Shown piece by piece: positions 8,711 through 16,658 of a DNA stretch of 41,627 nucleotides (position 1 is its first letter; every line of letters starts with the position of its first letter). The notes below the pieces were generated by a model. That model was not told the origin of the DNA and made no database searches. It was given only the letters and a program-made list of their open reading frames with translations. The translations under genes were made by a program, and so were the position numbers. The stretch covers positions 1 to 41,627 of the forward strand of contig BOJX01000015.1 of the NCBI GenBank assembly GCA_016860685.1, written 5' to 3'. The stretch comes from Planctomycetota bacterium (lineage in GTDB: Bacteria > Planctomycetota > Phycisphaerae > UBA1845).

Positions 8711-10045
8711 GTGAGCACGACGCTTGCGCCGCCCCTCCCGGCCCTTCTGGGCGGGCCCAGGGCGGTGACGCTGGACGCGCGCGAAGCCAACCGCTGGCCG
8801 ATCATTACCGACGAGGACATCCGTGCCGTTACCGAGGTGCTCCAAAGCGGCGAATTGTCCCTCAACGGTGTGACTCGCGCCCTGGAGGACGACTACCGCA
8901 ACCTTCTCGGCGTCCGCCACGTCATCGCCTGCTGCAACGGAACGTCGGCCATCTTCGCCGCCCTGCACGCCCTCGGGCTGAAACCCGGCGACGAAGTTCT
9001 GTGTCCCTCCGCCACGTACTGGGCCTCCGTCATGCCGGTCCTCTGGTGCGGCGCGGTTCCGGTGTTCTGTGAGACGGAGATGGATCAGTGCGGCTTGGAT
9101 CCCGAGGACGCCGCGCGGAAGATCACACCGCGAACGAAGGCGATGATCGTCGTGCATTTGTGGGGCATGCCTTCGAAGCTGGACGAACTGACGGCGCTCG
9201 CCCGCAAGCACGGGCTGAAACTTTTTGAAGATGCCTCTCACGCCCACGGTGCGACGTGGCGTGGTCAGCCGGTCGGAACCTTCGGCGACGCCGCGGTCTT
9301 CAGCCTTCAGACCAACAAGCTCGCTCCGGCGGGCGAGGGGGGCATCCTCGTCACGAACCACGACGCGATCGCCGAACACGTGACCTGTCTCGGGCACTTC
9401 GAGCGGGTGATCGACCTGAAGACCCCCGCGCGTCGTTTCGCCGGAACCGGGTTTGGCATGAAGCACCGGATGGCGCCGCTGTCCGCTGCGGTCGCGCGGA
9501 CCCAGCTTCGGCACATGCCGGAGCGCAACGCCCGCCGCAATGACAATCTCGCGTACCTTTCCGCCCGCCTTGAGGCGCTCGGGTTCAACACGTTCCTGCC
9601 CCCCTCTGAGGCTCAGCGCGTCTACTTCATGTTCATGATCGAGAACCGACCCGAGCGGTCGGGGCTGCCCACCCGGGCGCTGGTCGAAGCGCTGCGCGCG
9701 GAAGGATGCGAGGCGACGTATCCTCGATATCCGCTCCTGCATCAGCAGCCGGTATTCACGGAGGACAAATTCATCGACTTGGCCCGTCTGCGGCACGTGC
9801 CCCGCAGCGACTTGCCAACCTACCGGCCGGATGACCTGCCGCGAACGATCGCCGCTAACGAGCGCATGCTTCAGCTCCCCCCGTTCCCGCGGGCGGACCG
9901 GGCATTGCTGAACCAGATTGTCGAAGCGTTTGAGAAAGTTGTCGCCGCCGCCGATCGCATCTGCAGCCACCTCAGTTCCGTCTCGGCGGCGGGCAACGGA
10001 TCTCCGCCCGCCGCCGCGACTGCGCCGATGACGGCGAACCGCTAG
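8711..10045 (+). CDS. DegT/DnrJ/EryC1/StrS-family PLP aminotransferase
   Basis: The product is 444 residues from a GTG at 8711, preceded by CCGGAG at a good distance; the frame is open further upstream but lacks family sequence there. It carries the sugar-aminotransferase fold: substrate segment GELSLNG, CCNGTSAI for phosphate binding, PSATYWASV, an EDASHAHGA motif with the cofactor Asp, and SLQTNKLAPAGEGG with the Schiff-base Lys. Such enzymes aminate keto-sugars for surface polysaccharides or glycosylated metabolites. No nucleotide-sugar partner genes adjoin it, so the substrate is open. It lies 13 bp before glpD, so the two may be co-transcribed. Confidence 0.9.
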   Translation: MSTTLAPPLPALLGGPRAVTLDAREANRWPIITDEDIRAVTEVLQSGELSLNGVTRALEDDYRNLLGVRHVIACCNGTSAIFAALHALGLKPGDEVLCPSATYWASVMPVLWCGAVPVFCETEMDQCGLDPEDAARKITPRTKAMIVVHLWGMPSKLDELTALARKHGLKLFEDASHAHGATWRGQPVGTFGDAAVFSLQTNKLAPAGEGGILVTNHDAIAEHVTCLGHFERVIDLKTPARRFAGTGFGMKHRMAPLSAAVARTQLRHMPERNARRNDNLAYLSARLEALGFNTFLPPSEAQRVYFMFMIENRPERSGLPTRALVEALRAEGCEATYPRYPLLHQQPVFTEDKFIDLARLRHVPRSDLPTYRPDDLPRTIAANERMLQLPPFPRADRALLNQIVEAFEKVVAAADRICSHLSSVSAAGNGSPPAAATAPMTANR

Positions 10046-10058
10046 GAGCCCAGGACGG

Positions 10059-11777
10059 ATGACCTCAGACCGGATCGGGCGGATCATGACCGAACCTCTT
10101 CAGCAAACGCCGCGTGACGTGGACTGCCTGATTCTCGGCGGCGGGATTACCGGCGCCGGCGCGGCGCGCGACGCGGCGATGCGCGGACTCTCCGTCCTCC
10201 TGGTCGACTCCGACGACTTCGCCTCGGGCACAAGCCACCTCACGTCGAAGCTGATTCACGGCGGGCTTCGCTACCTCGAATACGGGCAGTTCCGGATGGT
10301 GCTCGAGGGCGTCAGCGAGCGCAACCGCCTTCTCAACCACGTCGCCCCGAACCTGGTGCGCCCGATCCGGTTCGTCGTTCCCGTCGAGGAGCACCACCTG
10401 TCTTCCTGGCTGCTGCAATCCAGCGCTTTGAAGCTTTATGATTTGATGGGCTTGTTCGACGGGGGTCGGCGGTCGCGTTCGATCGGGCGCGTCGCCTTCG
10501 CCAAGTCTTTTCCCTTCGCCAGGCCTTACCCCTGGGCGATGACGTTCTGGGATGCGCAGACGAACGACGCCCGCCTCGTGCTGGCGACCCTGCGCACCGC
10601 GGAGGACGCCGGCGCCTCCCTGATGAATTACACCTCGCTGGTCGCCGCCCGGCGAGAGGCCGCGGGATGGCACGTCTACCTCGAAGACGGCCACACCGGC
10701 GTCATTTACGCCGTGACGGCCCGAACGATCATCAACGCCACCGGACCCTGGGCGCCGAAGACGTCGGAATCCCTCGGCGTCCGGCCGAAGGCGCTGACCT
10801 GGCTGAAGGGCACGCACATCGTTCTCGACCGGTTTCCGCGGTTCGGGCAGGACGCGGTCGTGATCCGCAGCGTGCGCGACGACCGGGCGCTGTGGGTTGT
10901 GCCCTGGGAGAACCGACTGCTGGTGGGAACCACCGAGTCCCGCTACACCGGCGACCTGCGCAATGTCCGGCCCGCCGTCTCCGAAGTGGGCGATCTTTTT
11001 GAGAGCTTTGTCGCCGGGTTTCCCGGGCTGGGCGCCACCCCCGACCACCTTCGGATGGCGTTCGCCGGCGTCCGTCCGATCATTGAGCAGGACATCGAGA
11101 ACGAAAGCGCGCTGTCGCGTCATTACGAAATCGACGTGGACGCGCAGCACCGTCTGATCACCGTCAGCGGTGGAAAGCTGACCACCTTCCGCAGGATGGC
11201 CGAACACGCGGTCGACCAGGTATGCCTGATGCTCGGGCGACGTCCGGTCGGACGGAGGACGCGGCAACGCCTTCGCGGCGAAGCGCTTTGGCCGGGGCTG
11301 GTTCGCGGCGGGCCGGTCGATGTGCATTCATCCCTCACTCGGCAGGCTCGCGAGGCGGATTTGCGCGAAAGCGTTATCACCCACCTCATCCGCCACTACG
11401 GCGTCGAAGCGGCGAGGATCGTTGGCGACATGTTTGAAGATCCGCGGACGGCTGAACCGCTGATCGAGGGACTTCCGCACACGCTCGCCGAAGTCGCCTA
11501 CCTGTCCCGCCGCGAGCATGTGCGCACCCTCAGCGATCTCGTCCGACGGCGGACCTCCCTGTATTTCCTCGCCGATCGGGAGTTGCTTTCCGCCCTTCCG
11601 CGCATTGCCCGGCAGGTTGGGGATGTGCTCGGGTGGGATCAGCGCCGGCGGGACGCGGAAATCGCCCACGTTCGGTCCGACCTCGACGAAGACACCCGGG
11701 CGCTGAGCGAGTATCAGCGGACCGTCCGACTCCCGCCGCCGCAGGAGGCCCGATCTCCCGCAGCCGTCACGACCTGA
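10059..11777 (+). CDS. glpD: Aerobic glycerol-3-phosphate dehydrogenase
   Basis: This is an FAD-dependent membrane-associated enzyme oxidising sn-glycerol-3-phosphate to dihydroxyacetone phosphate and passing electrons to quinone. Its 572 residues show the N-terminal dinucleotide-binding motif LILGGGITGAGAARDAA, the family signature SGTSHLTSKLIHGGLRYLE, an INATGPWA motif, and a helical C-terminal domain from about residue 390. An AGGAG lies about ten bases before the ATG at 10059; an ATG at 10086 would also keep the whole domain. No glpK or glpF is present, which suggests a role in lipid or respiratory metabolism rather than a glycerol operon. The last 20 residues are Pro-rich and poorly conserved. 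Confidence 0.93.
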   Translation: MTSDRIGRIMTEPLQQTPRDVDCLILGGGITGAGAARDAAMRGLSVLLVDSDDFASGTSHLTSKLIHGGLRYLEYGQFRMVLEGVSERNRLLNHVAPNLVRPIRFVVPVEEHHLSSWLLQSSALKLYDLMGLFDGGRRSRSIGRVAFAKSFPFARPYPWAMTFWDAQTNDARLVLATLRTAEDAGASLMNYTSLVAARREAAGWHVYLEDGHTGVIYAVTARTIINATGPWAPKTSESLGVRPKALTWLKGTHIVLDRFPRFGQDAVVIRSVRDDRALWVVPWENRLLVGTTESRYTGDLRNVRPAVSEVGDLFESFVAGFPGLGATPDHLRMAFAGVRPIIEQDIENESALSRHYEIDVDAQHRLITVSGGKLTTFRRMAEHAVDQVCLMLGRRPVGRRTRQRLRGEALWPGLVRGGPVDVHSSLTRQAREADLRESVITHLIRHYGVEAARIVGDMFEDPRTAEPLIEGLPHTLAEVAYLSRREHVRTLSDLVRRRTSLYFLADRELLSALPRIARQVGDVLGWDQRRRDAEIAHVRSDLDEDTRALSEYQRTVRLPPPQEARSPAAVTT

Positions 11778-11988
11778 CGACGGACGTTCCGGCGCCTGAC
11801 CGCCCGGTTGAAGAACTCACGATCGGTTTTCGTGAGGCCGGTTTCCTGAGTGACCTTCGCGTCCCGGAGGGGCGCGCCACTCTTTTTCAACAGGGCTGCC
11901 GACGCGGAATCTGCCGAAGATGGTCGCTCCGCAGTCCCGATCGCGGCGCAGACCTGCATTGCGCCTGTCGCCGAGGTATAACGCGCGA

Positions 11989-13056
11989 ATGCGGTCCGCT
12001 GCGTCATCGTCATCTGCAATGCCCGATCCGTCTGACGTCCCGCGCAGAGTCCGCCCACGCCGACGAGGGGCGCGCGTCGTGTTCGGTATCACCTTGGGGA
12101 TCCTCCTTTCCGAGGGGCTGGTGCGCGTTGTGCAGAGGCTTCGCGAGCCGCCGGATGAGCGGACCTCGCGCCTCATTCATTGCGCATCCGACGATCCGGA
12201 GCTGATCTACGAACTCGTCCCCGGCGCGTCCGGCGTCCGCGACGGCGTGCCGATCGTGATCAACGACGACGGCTTCCGCGACGACCCCTTCCCCACGGAG
12301 GGAACCCGCACCGGTCTGCGCATCATCGTGCTCGGCGACTCCGTGGCGTGGGGCTGGGGGGTCGAAATGCCGCAGGCGTTTCCGCAGGTGCTGGAGCGAG
12401 AATTGAACGCCTCGCGCCCGCCCGACGCCCCACCGCATGTCGTCTTCAACCTTGCCGTGGACGGGTATTCGACGGCACAGGAGGTCCGCCTGCTGGAGAC
12501 CCGCGTCGCGGCATACCAGCCGGACCTGGTCATCCTGGCCTACGTCCTCAATGACCCGGACGTCGCCGACGGCGGGCTTGCACGACACTTCACGAGTTCA
12601 CCGATCGCGCTGGTCGAACTCATCCGCCAAGGTTGGCGGCGCGCCGCCGAACCGCCCCCTCCGCCCTTCGACGGCCGGAACTGGGACCACGAATATCACT
12701 TTTACATCCACGCGAAGCACAAAGCGCAAGTCGAGGCCGACTTCACGCGCCTCGGGCGCTGGCGACGCGAACACCGCGTGCCGATCCTCGTCGCGATCGT
12801 GCCTGTGATGCTTTTTGAACCGGGGACGCCTTATCCGTGGCAATACCTTCACGACTACATCGCGTCGCTATGTCGGAAGGAAGGTCTTGAAAACCTCGAC
12901 CTGCATGAAGCGTTCGCCGGACGATCGGCCGACGGATTGAAGCTGGATGAGTGGCACCCGAACGCGGAAGGGCACGCGGTGATCGCGGAGGCGCTGCACA
13001 CGTTCATGCAAGCGTTCGCCTCAGCCCGGGGCGACGCCCCCGAGCCGCGCCCGTGA
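11989..13056 (+). CDS. Membrane-anchored SGNH/GDSL-family hydrolase
   Basis: The product is about 355 residues from an ATG at 11989 with GAGGT upstream; an ATG at 12019 is an alternative. A transmembrane anchor (ARVVFGITLGILLSEGLVRV) lies near residue 30. The SGNH motifs follow: GDSVAWGWG with the nucleophile Ser, an Asn-containing block (NLAVDGYST), AYVLNDPD as the third block, and DEWHPNAEGH supplying the catalytic Asp and His. Family members act as esterases or O-acetyl transferases on lipids or polysaccharides outside the cytoplasm. It stands alone between glpD and a convergent transporter gene. Confidence 0.85.
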   Translation: MRSAASSSSAMPDPSDVPRRVRPRRRGARVVFGITLGILLSEGLVRVVQRLREPPDERTSRLIHCASDDPELIYELVPGASGVRDGVPIVINDDGFRDDPFPTEGTRTGLRIIVLGDSVAWGWGVEMPQAFPQVLERELNASRPPDAPPHVVFNLAVDGYSTAQEVRLLETRVAAYQPDLVILAYVLNDPDVADGGLARHFTSSPIALVELIRQGWRRAAEPPPPPFDGRNWDHEYHFYIHAKHKAQVEADFTRLGRWRREHRVPILVAIVPVMLFEPGTPYPWQYLHDYIASLCRKEGLENLDLHEAFAGRSADGLKLDEWHPNAEGHAVIAEALHTFMQAFASARGDAPEPRP

Positions 13057-13119
13057 GGAAGCGCGTCTCAATCCGCACAAGGCTTCTCAATCCGCCCGGG
13101 GAGTTCCTGAAACCGCGAC

Positions 13120-13944
13120 TTAATCCTTCAATGAAAACGGCGTGAAGTTCGTCGCCCGGTCGTAGTAGTCCTCGTTCTCGACGCGCTTGAGCGTATTGAC
13201 GACGAAGTACGTCGCCGGCGTGAACACCACCTCAACCGCCACCTTGAACGCCAGATTGAACGCCACCACCCGCATCATCGTGTCCGTCTGCCAGACTCCG
13301 CCGAACGCCAGCGGGTAGAAGATCACGCTGTCCACCGCCTGCCCCGCCAGCGTCGACGTGATCGTCCGCGACCACAACCACCGCCCGCGCGTCAGCACCT
13401 TCATCTTCGCCAGCACGAACGAGTTGACGAAGTCGCCCGCCCAGAACCCGAGGATCGACGCGGACACGATCCGCCATCCGGCCCCGAACACCGTCACCAG
13501 CGCCGGCTGGATGATCTCGTTGTACTTCTCGCCGGGGTCCGCGGGCATGCGGATCACCACCTGGCTCATCAGCACGTAAAAGAGCATCGCGGCGAAACCC
13601 GCCCAGATGACCTTTCGCGCCCGGGCGTAACCGTAAACCTCGGTCAGGATGTCGCCGAAGATGTAACTGATCGGGAAGAAGAGGTTTCCCGCGCCGAAGG
13701 CGATCGTCGAACCGAGGATCGGCAGCGCGAAGGGCAGCGTCACCGCGCACGCCTTCCCCGGACCGATCATGTTCGAACACAGCAGAACGGTTACGAACCC
13801 GGCCATCACCAGGTCGTAATACTTGTAATGCCGCCGGTTCTCGACATGCCCCGCCCCAGAACGTTCTCCGGACGATTCGACGTGGATCCGCAAGTTGATC
13901 GACCCTTTTTCATGCCCGCCACGCAGATGAACTTCTGACCTCAA
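13120..13944 (-). CDS. yhhQ: Queuosine precursor transporter, YhhQ/VUT family
   Basis: This integral membrane protein has about six hydrophobic helices and the family hallmarks: YKYYDLVMAGFVTVLLCSN at the first helix, FPISYIFGDILTEVYGYARAR, and a late segment AGQAVDSVIFYPLAFGG. The family imports preQ0/preQ1-type bases for queuosine. The first codon of the open frame is a TTG at 13944; a TTG at 13893 with AAGGG upstream is equally plausible, as the first 40 residues are not part of the family. It is convergent with the SGNH hydrolase gene. With queD at 7984-8406 it indicates both synthesis and salvage of queuosine precursors. Confidence 0.88.
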   Translation of the reverse strand: MRSEVHLRGGHEKGSINLRIHVESSGERSGAGHVENRRHYKYYDLVMAGFVTVLLCSNMIGPGKACAVTLPFALPILGSTIAFGAGNLFFPISYIFGDILTEVYGYARARKVIWAGFAAMLFYVLMSQVVIRMPADPGEKYNEIIQPALVTVFGAGWRIVSASILGFWAGDFVNSFVLAKMKVLTRGRWLWSRTITSTLAGQAVDSVIFYPLAFGGVWQTDTMMRVVAFNLAFKVAVEVVFTPATYFVVNTLKRVENEDYYDRATNFTPFSLKD

Positions 13945-14299
13945 AGCCGTCGCAAGACTGCCTGCCGGGGGAGCGTCAGGATCCGGCCGCCGAAGGCAAC
14001 GCGCGGGTTCGCCAGCAACGCATCATGCCCTCGCCCGTTGTTCTTCGCAACGGACGCAGCACCCATCCTTACTGATTCTCGGGGCACTCTCGCGACGAAG
14101 GGCGGACCTCCCGGTCTCGGCGAGGCAACCGTCAAGCGTATCCGAAAAAAAACACGTCCCCGCGGCACGGCATACGTTGACGGCTTGGGCGATCGAATGA
14201 GGTTCGTCGGAGGTCATGACGACGTTTGCAAAAGAATCATCCTGAATCTCCCCTGGACTGCGGTTGGCGAGCGTTGGATTCGCATGAACGTACGATCAT

Positions 14300-14407
14300 G
14301 CCCGGAAATCGACGGGATTTCCTGTGCCCCGGAAGATCATCCGGCAGTCCCGACCCCGGAGGATCATTCCGAAGTCCCAGCCCCGGCAGGGGCGTCCGAA
14401 AACAGCC
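14300..14407. repeat. 27-bp degenerate tandem repeat, about four units
   Basis: Units start at 14300, 14327, 14354 and 14381. The two central units (14327-14353 and 14354-14380) are clearly alike: CCCCGG(A)GATCAT..CCG..AGTCCC. The outer two keep only the CCCGG(A/C) start. The exact 27-bp spacing would allow nine in-frame residues per unit, but no coding signal accompanies it. Confidence 0.65.
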
Positions 14408-14446
14408 CAGCCCACCAGGACTGGGAAGCCCGCGCGGAGAAACCGA

Positions 14447-14521
14447 AGTCCCGGAGGGACGAAAGAAGTTTGAGAGGAACGCGATTCCCTCGCGACGCTC
14501 ATCCGCCGTCCCTCCGGGACT
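14447..14521. repeat. Inverted repeat, 15-bp perfect arms
   Basis: AGTCCCGGAGGGACG (14447-14461) and CGTCCCTCCGGGACT (14507-14521) are exact reverse complements 45 bp apart. Each arm is itself a near-palindrome (GTCCC-GGAGGGAC), as in REP/REPIN elements mobilised by RAYT transposases. No RAYT gene is in the window. Confidence 0.7.
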
Positions 14522-14564
14522 ACGTGGTCCAGTGTCCCGAGTGGCCAATTCGTTGCTCAATTCG

Positions 14565-14612
14565 GGAGCGCGGAGCTCCGGTCCGCACGGGCGGAGCCGA
14601 GCTCCGCGCTCC
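14565..14612. repeat. Inverted repeat, 14-bp perfect arms
   Basis: GGAGCGCGGAGCTC (14565-14578) pairs exactly with GAGCTCCGCGCTCC (14599-14612) around a 20-base GC-rich loop. It is a strong hairpin in non-coding DNA, 43 bp after the previous inverted repeat, with no T-tract. Confidence 0.7.
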
Positions 14613-14659
14613 TCATCCAAGGCAAAGAACTTATGACTCACCACGCTCGCGCCCAACCC

Positions 14660-14679
14660 CCCAGCGATCAATCGCTGGG
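14660..14679. repeat. Palindromic hairpin CCCAGCGAT-CA-ATCGCTGGG
   Basis: Nine-base perfect arms with a two-base loop. A smaller GCCC-CTGC-GGGC hairpin follows about 14 bases on. The pair looks like another dispersed palindromic element in the same non-coding stretch. Confidence 0.6.
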
Positions 14680-14886
14680 CTACTCTCGGTTGCCCCTGCG
14701 GGCACAAGGACGTGCCGCGCCGCCTTCAGGGTTTGTCAAGGACTGCAGTGCGCCGGGCTGCCTTCAAGGCGAGGCGAGGAACGCCGCGCGCCGCAGCGCC
14801 TCGCAGTCAGAGGGAGACTCAGGAGAATCATAGAAAAGCCTGTTGCGACTATGCGCGGCGCCCTAACGTCGCCGCGAAGCTCGCCC

Positions 14887-15043
14887 GCGGATGAGATGCC
14901 GTTCCAGCCATCCTCGATGCTCGGCCGGCGCCGCGTGCGCCGCGAGGACGCCTTCGTGGTCGATCTCGTTCATCCGGTCGTTGGCCGCGCGGATCGCGTC
15001 CATGCTGATCCGCAGCGCCGTGTCCACCGGCATGCGCTCGGGG
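14887..15043 (-). pseudogene. 3'-end fragment of the xylose-isomerase-like gene (duplicate of 18093-18249)
   Basis: These 157 bp are identical base for base to 18093-18249, the coding sequence for the last part of the isomerase-like protein (from PERMPVDTALR to RHLIR). Past both ends the copies diverge but stay alignable: the fragment ends RGRASRRR-stop where the intact gene ends RRSASMQR-stop, and upstream it keeps a GATGTCxAT stretch but with one extra base in the G run at 15040-15044, which shifts the frame. The rest of the gene is missing, so the fragment cannot make the enzyme. It bounds the DUF3309/DUF2294 island on the left. Confidence 0.9.
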
Positions 15044-15169
15044 GTCGATGTCAATCTGGTTTCCTGAAAACCCCTGTTGCATCCCTCTGCGCGCGGACCG
15101 ACTTCGGTACCGCAACGTTCAACAGGCGTGCTCGACGCGATGGGGTTCGAAAATCGCCGCCGCCGTCCT

Positions 15170-15325
15170 TTACAGACGCCCCATCAACACCAGAATGACG
15201 ACGACCACCAGGACCAGTCCCAGCCCGCCGGTGGGAAAGTACCCCCAGTTCCGGCTGTGTCCCCAGCGCGGCAGCGCCCCCATGAGCATCAGGATCAGCA
15301 GTATGATCAGCACCGTACCTAACAT
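15170..15325 (-). CDS. DUF3309-type small membrane protein
   Basis: The product is 51 residues with two hydrophobic helices (about 2-16 and 34-49) around a central WGHSRNWGYFPTGG segment. This is the standard shape of DUF3309 proteins: MLGTVLIILLILMLMGALP at the start, a Trp/Tyr/Gly middle and a Val/Leu end. The ATG at 15325 has AAGGAG eight bases upstream. The function of the family is unknown; members often sit among general-stress genes. Here it is the last gene of a minus-strand set after the receiver-domain gene. Confidence 0.8.
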   Translation of the reverse strand: MLGTVLIILLILMLMGALPRWGHSRNWGYFPTGGLGLVLVVVVILVLMGRL

Positions 15326-15430
15326 TTTTATGCTCCTTTCGTTCGAGAGCGCCGCGGACAATCATGGGGCGCGTCATCCGCGAATCGCCCTCCATGTCGT
15401 TTCATGGCGTCGAATCAGGCTCCGCAGGCG

Positions 15431-15922
15431 CTAGGTCTGTTGTGTGGTTGACGTATTCCATGAGCTTGCAAATCCAGGGCGAACCGGTGCAGCGCTTTCC
15501 GCCACGTTGCGAAGCACCTGAACCACCTCGGGGATATGGAAGGGTTTGATGAAAACCACCCGCGTGTCCAAGGTTCGCAGGTCGGACACCGAGTAAGCCC
15601 CAAGGTTCCCGGTCATGAAGCAGCAGGGAATCCGCGGTGTCAACACCCGGATCGCCGCCAGCGTCTGCGGTCCGTCCATGCGGGGCATGAGCACGTCGAG
15701 CATGACCACGTTGATGGTCTCACAGTGTTTGCGATACAACTCCAGCGCTTCCTGGCCGTCCGCCGCGGTCCAGACCGCGAACCCTTCGCGTTGCAGCGCC
15801 ATGTCCAGCATCTGGCGGATCGAAGGCTCATCATCGGCGACCAGAACACCGCATTTCCGTGGTGCTATGAAAGGGGATTCTCCTGTCGCACGGCTCCGTC
15901 TTGAATACGCCCTCAGCTCCAT
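15431..15922 (-). CDS. Single-domain response regulator (receiver)
   Basis: The 163-residue product is one receiver domain. It shows VADDEP with acidic residues 30-32, phospho-acceptor Asp76 in VVMLDVLMPRMDG, Thr104 in FMTGN and Lys126 in IKPF. There is no output domain, so it would signal by protein contact. No histidine kinase gene is in the window. The ATG at 15922 has a weak GGAGGG upstream; homology starts only near residue 23, where ATA is preceded by AGGAGAA, hinting that an original start may have been lost. An imperfect 14-bp direct repeat flanks the start. Confidence 0.85.
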   Translation of the reverse strand: MELRAYSRRSRATGESPFIAPRKCGVLVADDEPSIRQMLDMALQREGFAVWTAADGQEALELYRKHCETINVVMLDVLMPRMDGPQTLAAIRVLTPRIPCCFMTGNLGAYSVSDLRTLDTRVVFIKPFHIPEVVQVLRNVAESAAPVRPGFASSWNTSTTQQT

Positions 15923-15961
15923 CTTGAGTACGCCCTCCCTCCGTGCGTTCCTCCGTGAGTC

Positions 15962-16108
15962 TCAACACGACGCGGTACGCTGAAGAACCCTCCGGGAAGC
16001 CGGAAGTCTCTCCCGGCCGCCGGTCTTCCCGGAGGTGTAGTGTTGACCTTCCAACTCTCGACAGGCGCACGACCGCGGACATTCGAACTCGAGTCGCCCT
16101 TTTCTCAT
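15962..16108 (-). CDS. Possible small protein of unknown function
   Basis: A 48-codon frame starts at an ATG (16108) with a good GAAGGAG ribosome-binding sequence. The peptide is Arg/Cys-rich (four Cys) with no family resemblance. It also contains the inverted repeat at 15989-16035, which argues for non-coding DNA. It follows the hairpin at 16157-16198 and precedes the receiver gene. I see no other support for translation. Confidence 0.3.
   Translation of the reverse strand: MRKGRLEFECPRSCACRELEGQHYTSGKTGGRERLPASRRVLQRTASC
15989..16035. repeat. Inverted repeat, 11-bp perfect arms
   Basis: CCTCCGGGAAG (15989-15999) and CTTCCCGGAGG (16025-16035) pair perfectly. The loop can pair further through CCGG and GGCCGCCGG segments. 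It lies between the receiver gene and the island's upstream genes. Confidence 0.55.
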
Positions 16109-16156
16109 GGCGATCGTGCTCCTTCGGCGCCGGAACGGCACGAAAATCGAAAATCG

Positions 16157-16198
16157 GCCGACGTGTTCAAAGACCATAAGACTTCCGAACACGTCGGC
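16157..16198 (-). terminator. 12-bp perfect hairpin, possible terminator or leader element
   Basis: GCCGACGTGTTC (16157-16168) and GAACACGTCGGC (16187-16198) pair perfectly around an 18-base loop. On the minus strand the stem is followed by CGATTTTCGATTTTCG, a weak T-rich tail. The stem shares the CCGACGTG core with the terminator at 17155-17204, and in both cases a ribosome-binding sequence and start codon follow within 60 bases. Confidence 0.5.
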
Positions 16199-16367
16199 TT
16201 TCCCCTCAACGAGCCCCCGGTTGCGCCGGGTTCGCTCTTCGCAGAATCCACAACCCCCTCATCATGGGCCTCGCGAACCTTGGTCACGTGCGCCCACGCC
16301 TGGTTCGATGTTCTCTTAAGCGTGGGAGTCTTCATTCTCGACTCCGCGGCGCACCATGAGCGTTCGC

Positions 16368-16384
16368 GCGGGCTTCAAGCCCGC
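16368..16384. repeat. Short REP-like palindrome
   Basis: GCGGGCTT (16368-16375), one base, then AAGCCCGC (16377-16384). This GGGCTTcAAGCCC form is a frequent dispersed palindrome in GC-rich genomes. Confidence 0.45.
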
Positions 16385-16420
16385 ACCTCAGAGGGGCGCT
16401 CTACAACTGAGAACAATGAT

Positions 16421-16582
16421 TCAGTGCGATAACGCATGACTGGATTGGCCATGCTGATCCAAGGAATGCGATGTTCGATCATCCCACCCAAGTCCTCCGC
16501 GGCATCCCGCCAGGACCGCTCCGGCGAGCAGCATCGAGAACATCGCAGCGAAAACGCTCCACTTTTTCATGTACTTCAACAT
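16421..16582 (-). CDS. Small lipoprotein, possibly entericidin-like
   Basis: The product is 53 residues. The ATG at 16582 has AAGGGGA upstream. Residues 6-26 form a lipoprotein signal with lipobox LAGC and the lipid-attachment Cys27. The mature peptide is only 27 residues, rich in Gly, Ser and His (CRGGLGWDD, then HSLDQHGQSSHALSH). Size and a short polar tail recall entericidin-type stress lipoproteins, but the sequence match is weak. It begins 76 bp after the DUF2294 stop on the same strand and is probably co-transcribed with it. Confidence 0.65.
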   Translation of the reverse strand: MLKYMKKWSVFAAMFSMLLAGAVLAGCRGGLGWDDRTSHSLDQHGQSSHALSH

Positions 16583-16658
16583 CCGATTCCCCTTTCTCAT
16601 CCTGTGGGCCTGTTGCAGACCGGTGACGCTCCCGAAACCATTTCGGCCTTCGAGGTTT

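Larger units (their letters stand above)
13945..14886. other. Repeat-rich non-coding region
   Basis: About 940 bp hold no credible gene. The long plus-strand open frame across it (14038-15198) is Arg/Pro-rich, has no family features and runs antisense through a gene fragment. What the region does hold is a 27-bp tandem repeat (14300-14407) and three long perfect inverted repeats (14447-14521, 14565-14612, 14660-14679), listed separately. The mix resembles a landing zone for REP-like elements. Confidence 0.6.
16109..16420. other. Non-coding stretch within the DUF2294 island
   Basis: These 312 bp between the lipoprotein stop and the small Arg/Cys-rich frame hold no recognisable gene. They contain the 12-bp-stem hairpin at 16157-16198 and the short palindrome at 16368-16384. 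Confidence 0.5.

Noticed and set aside
8657-11327. Long minus-strand frames opposite the aminotransferase and glpD.
   Set aside because: Both are shadows of well-supported plus-strand enzymes and lack ribosome-binding sites and family features.
13945-14040. A preQ1 riboswitch ahead of the queuosine transporter.
   Set aside because: I searched the leader by eye and saw no short pseudoknot with the A-rich tail typical of preQ1 aptamers.
14038-15198. A 386-codon plus-strand frame across the repeat region.
   Set aside because: It runs through inverted repeats and antisense through the isomerase fragment, with no motif or conserved composition.
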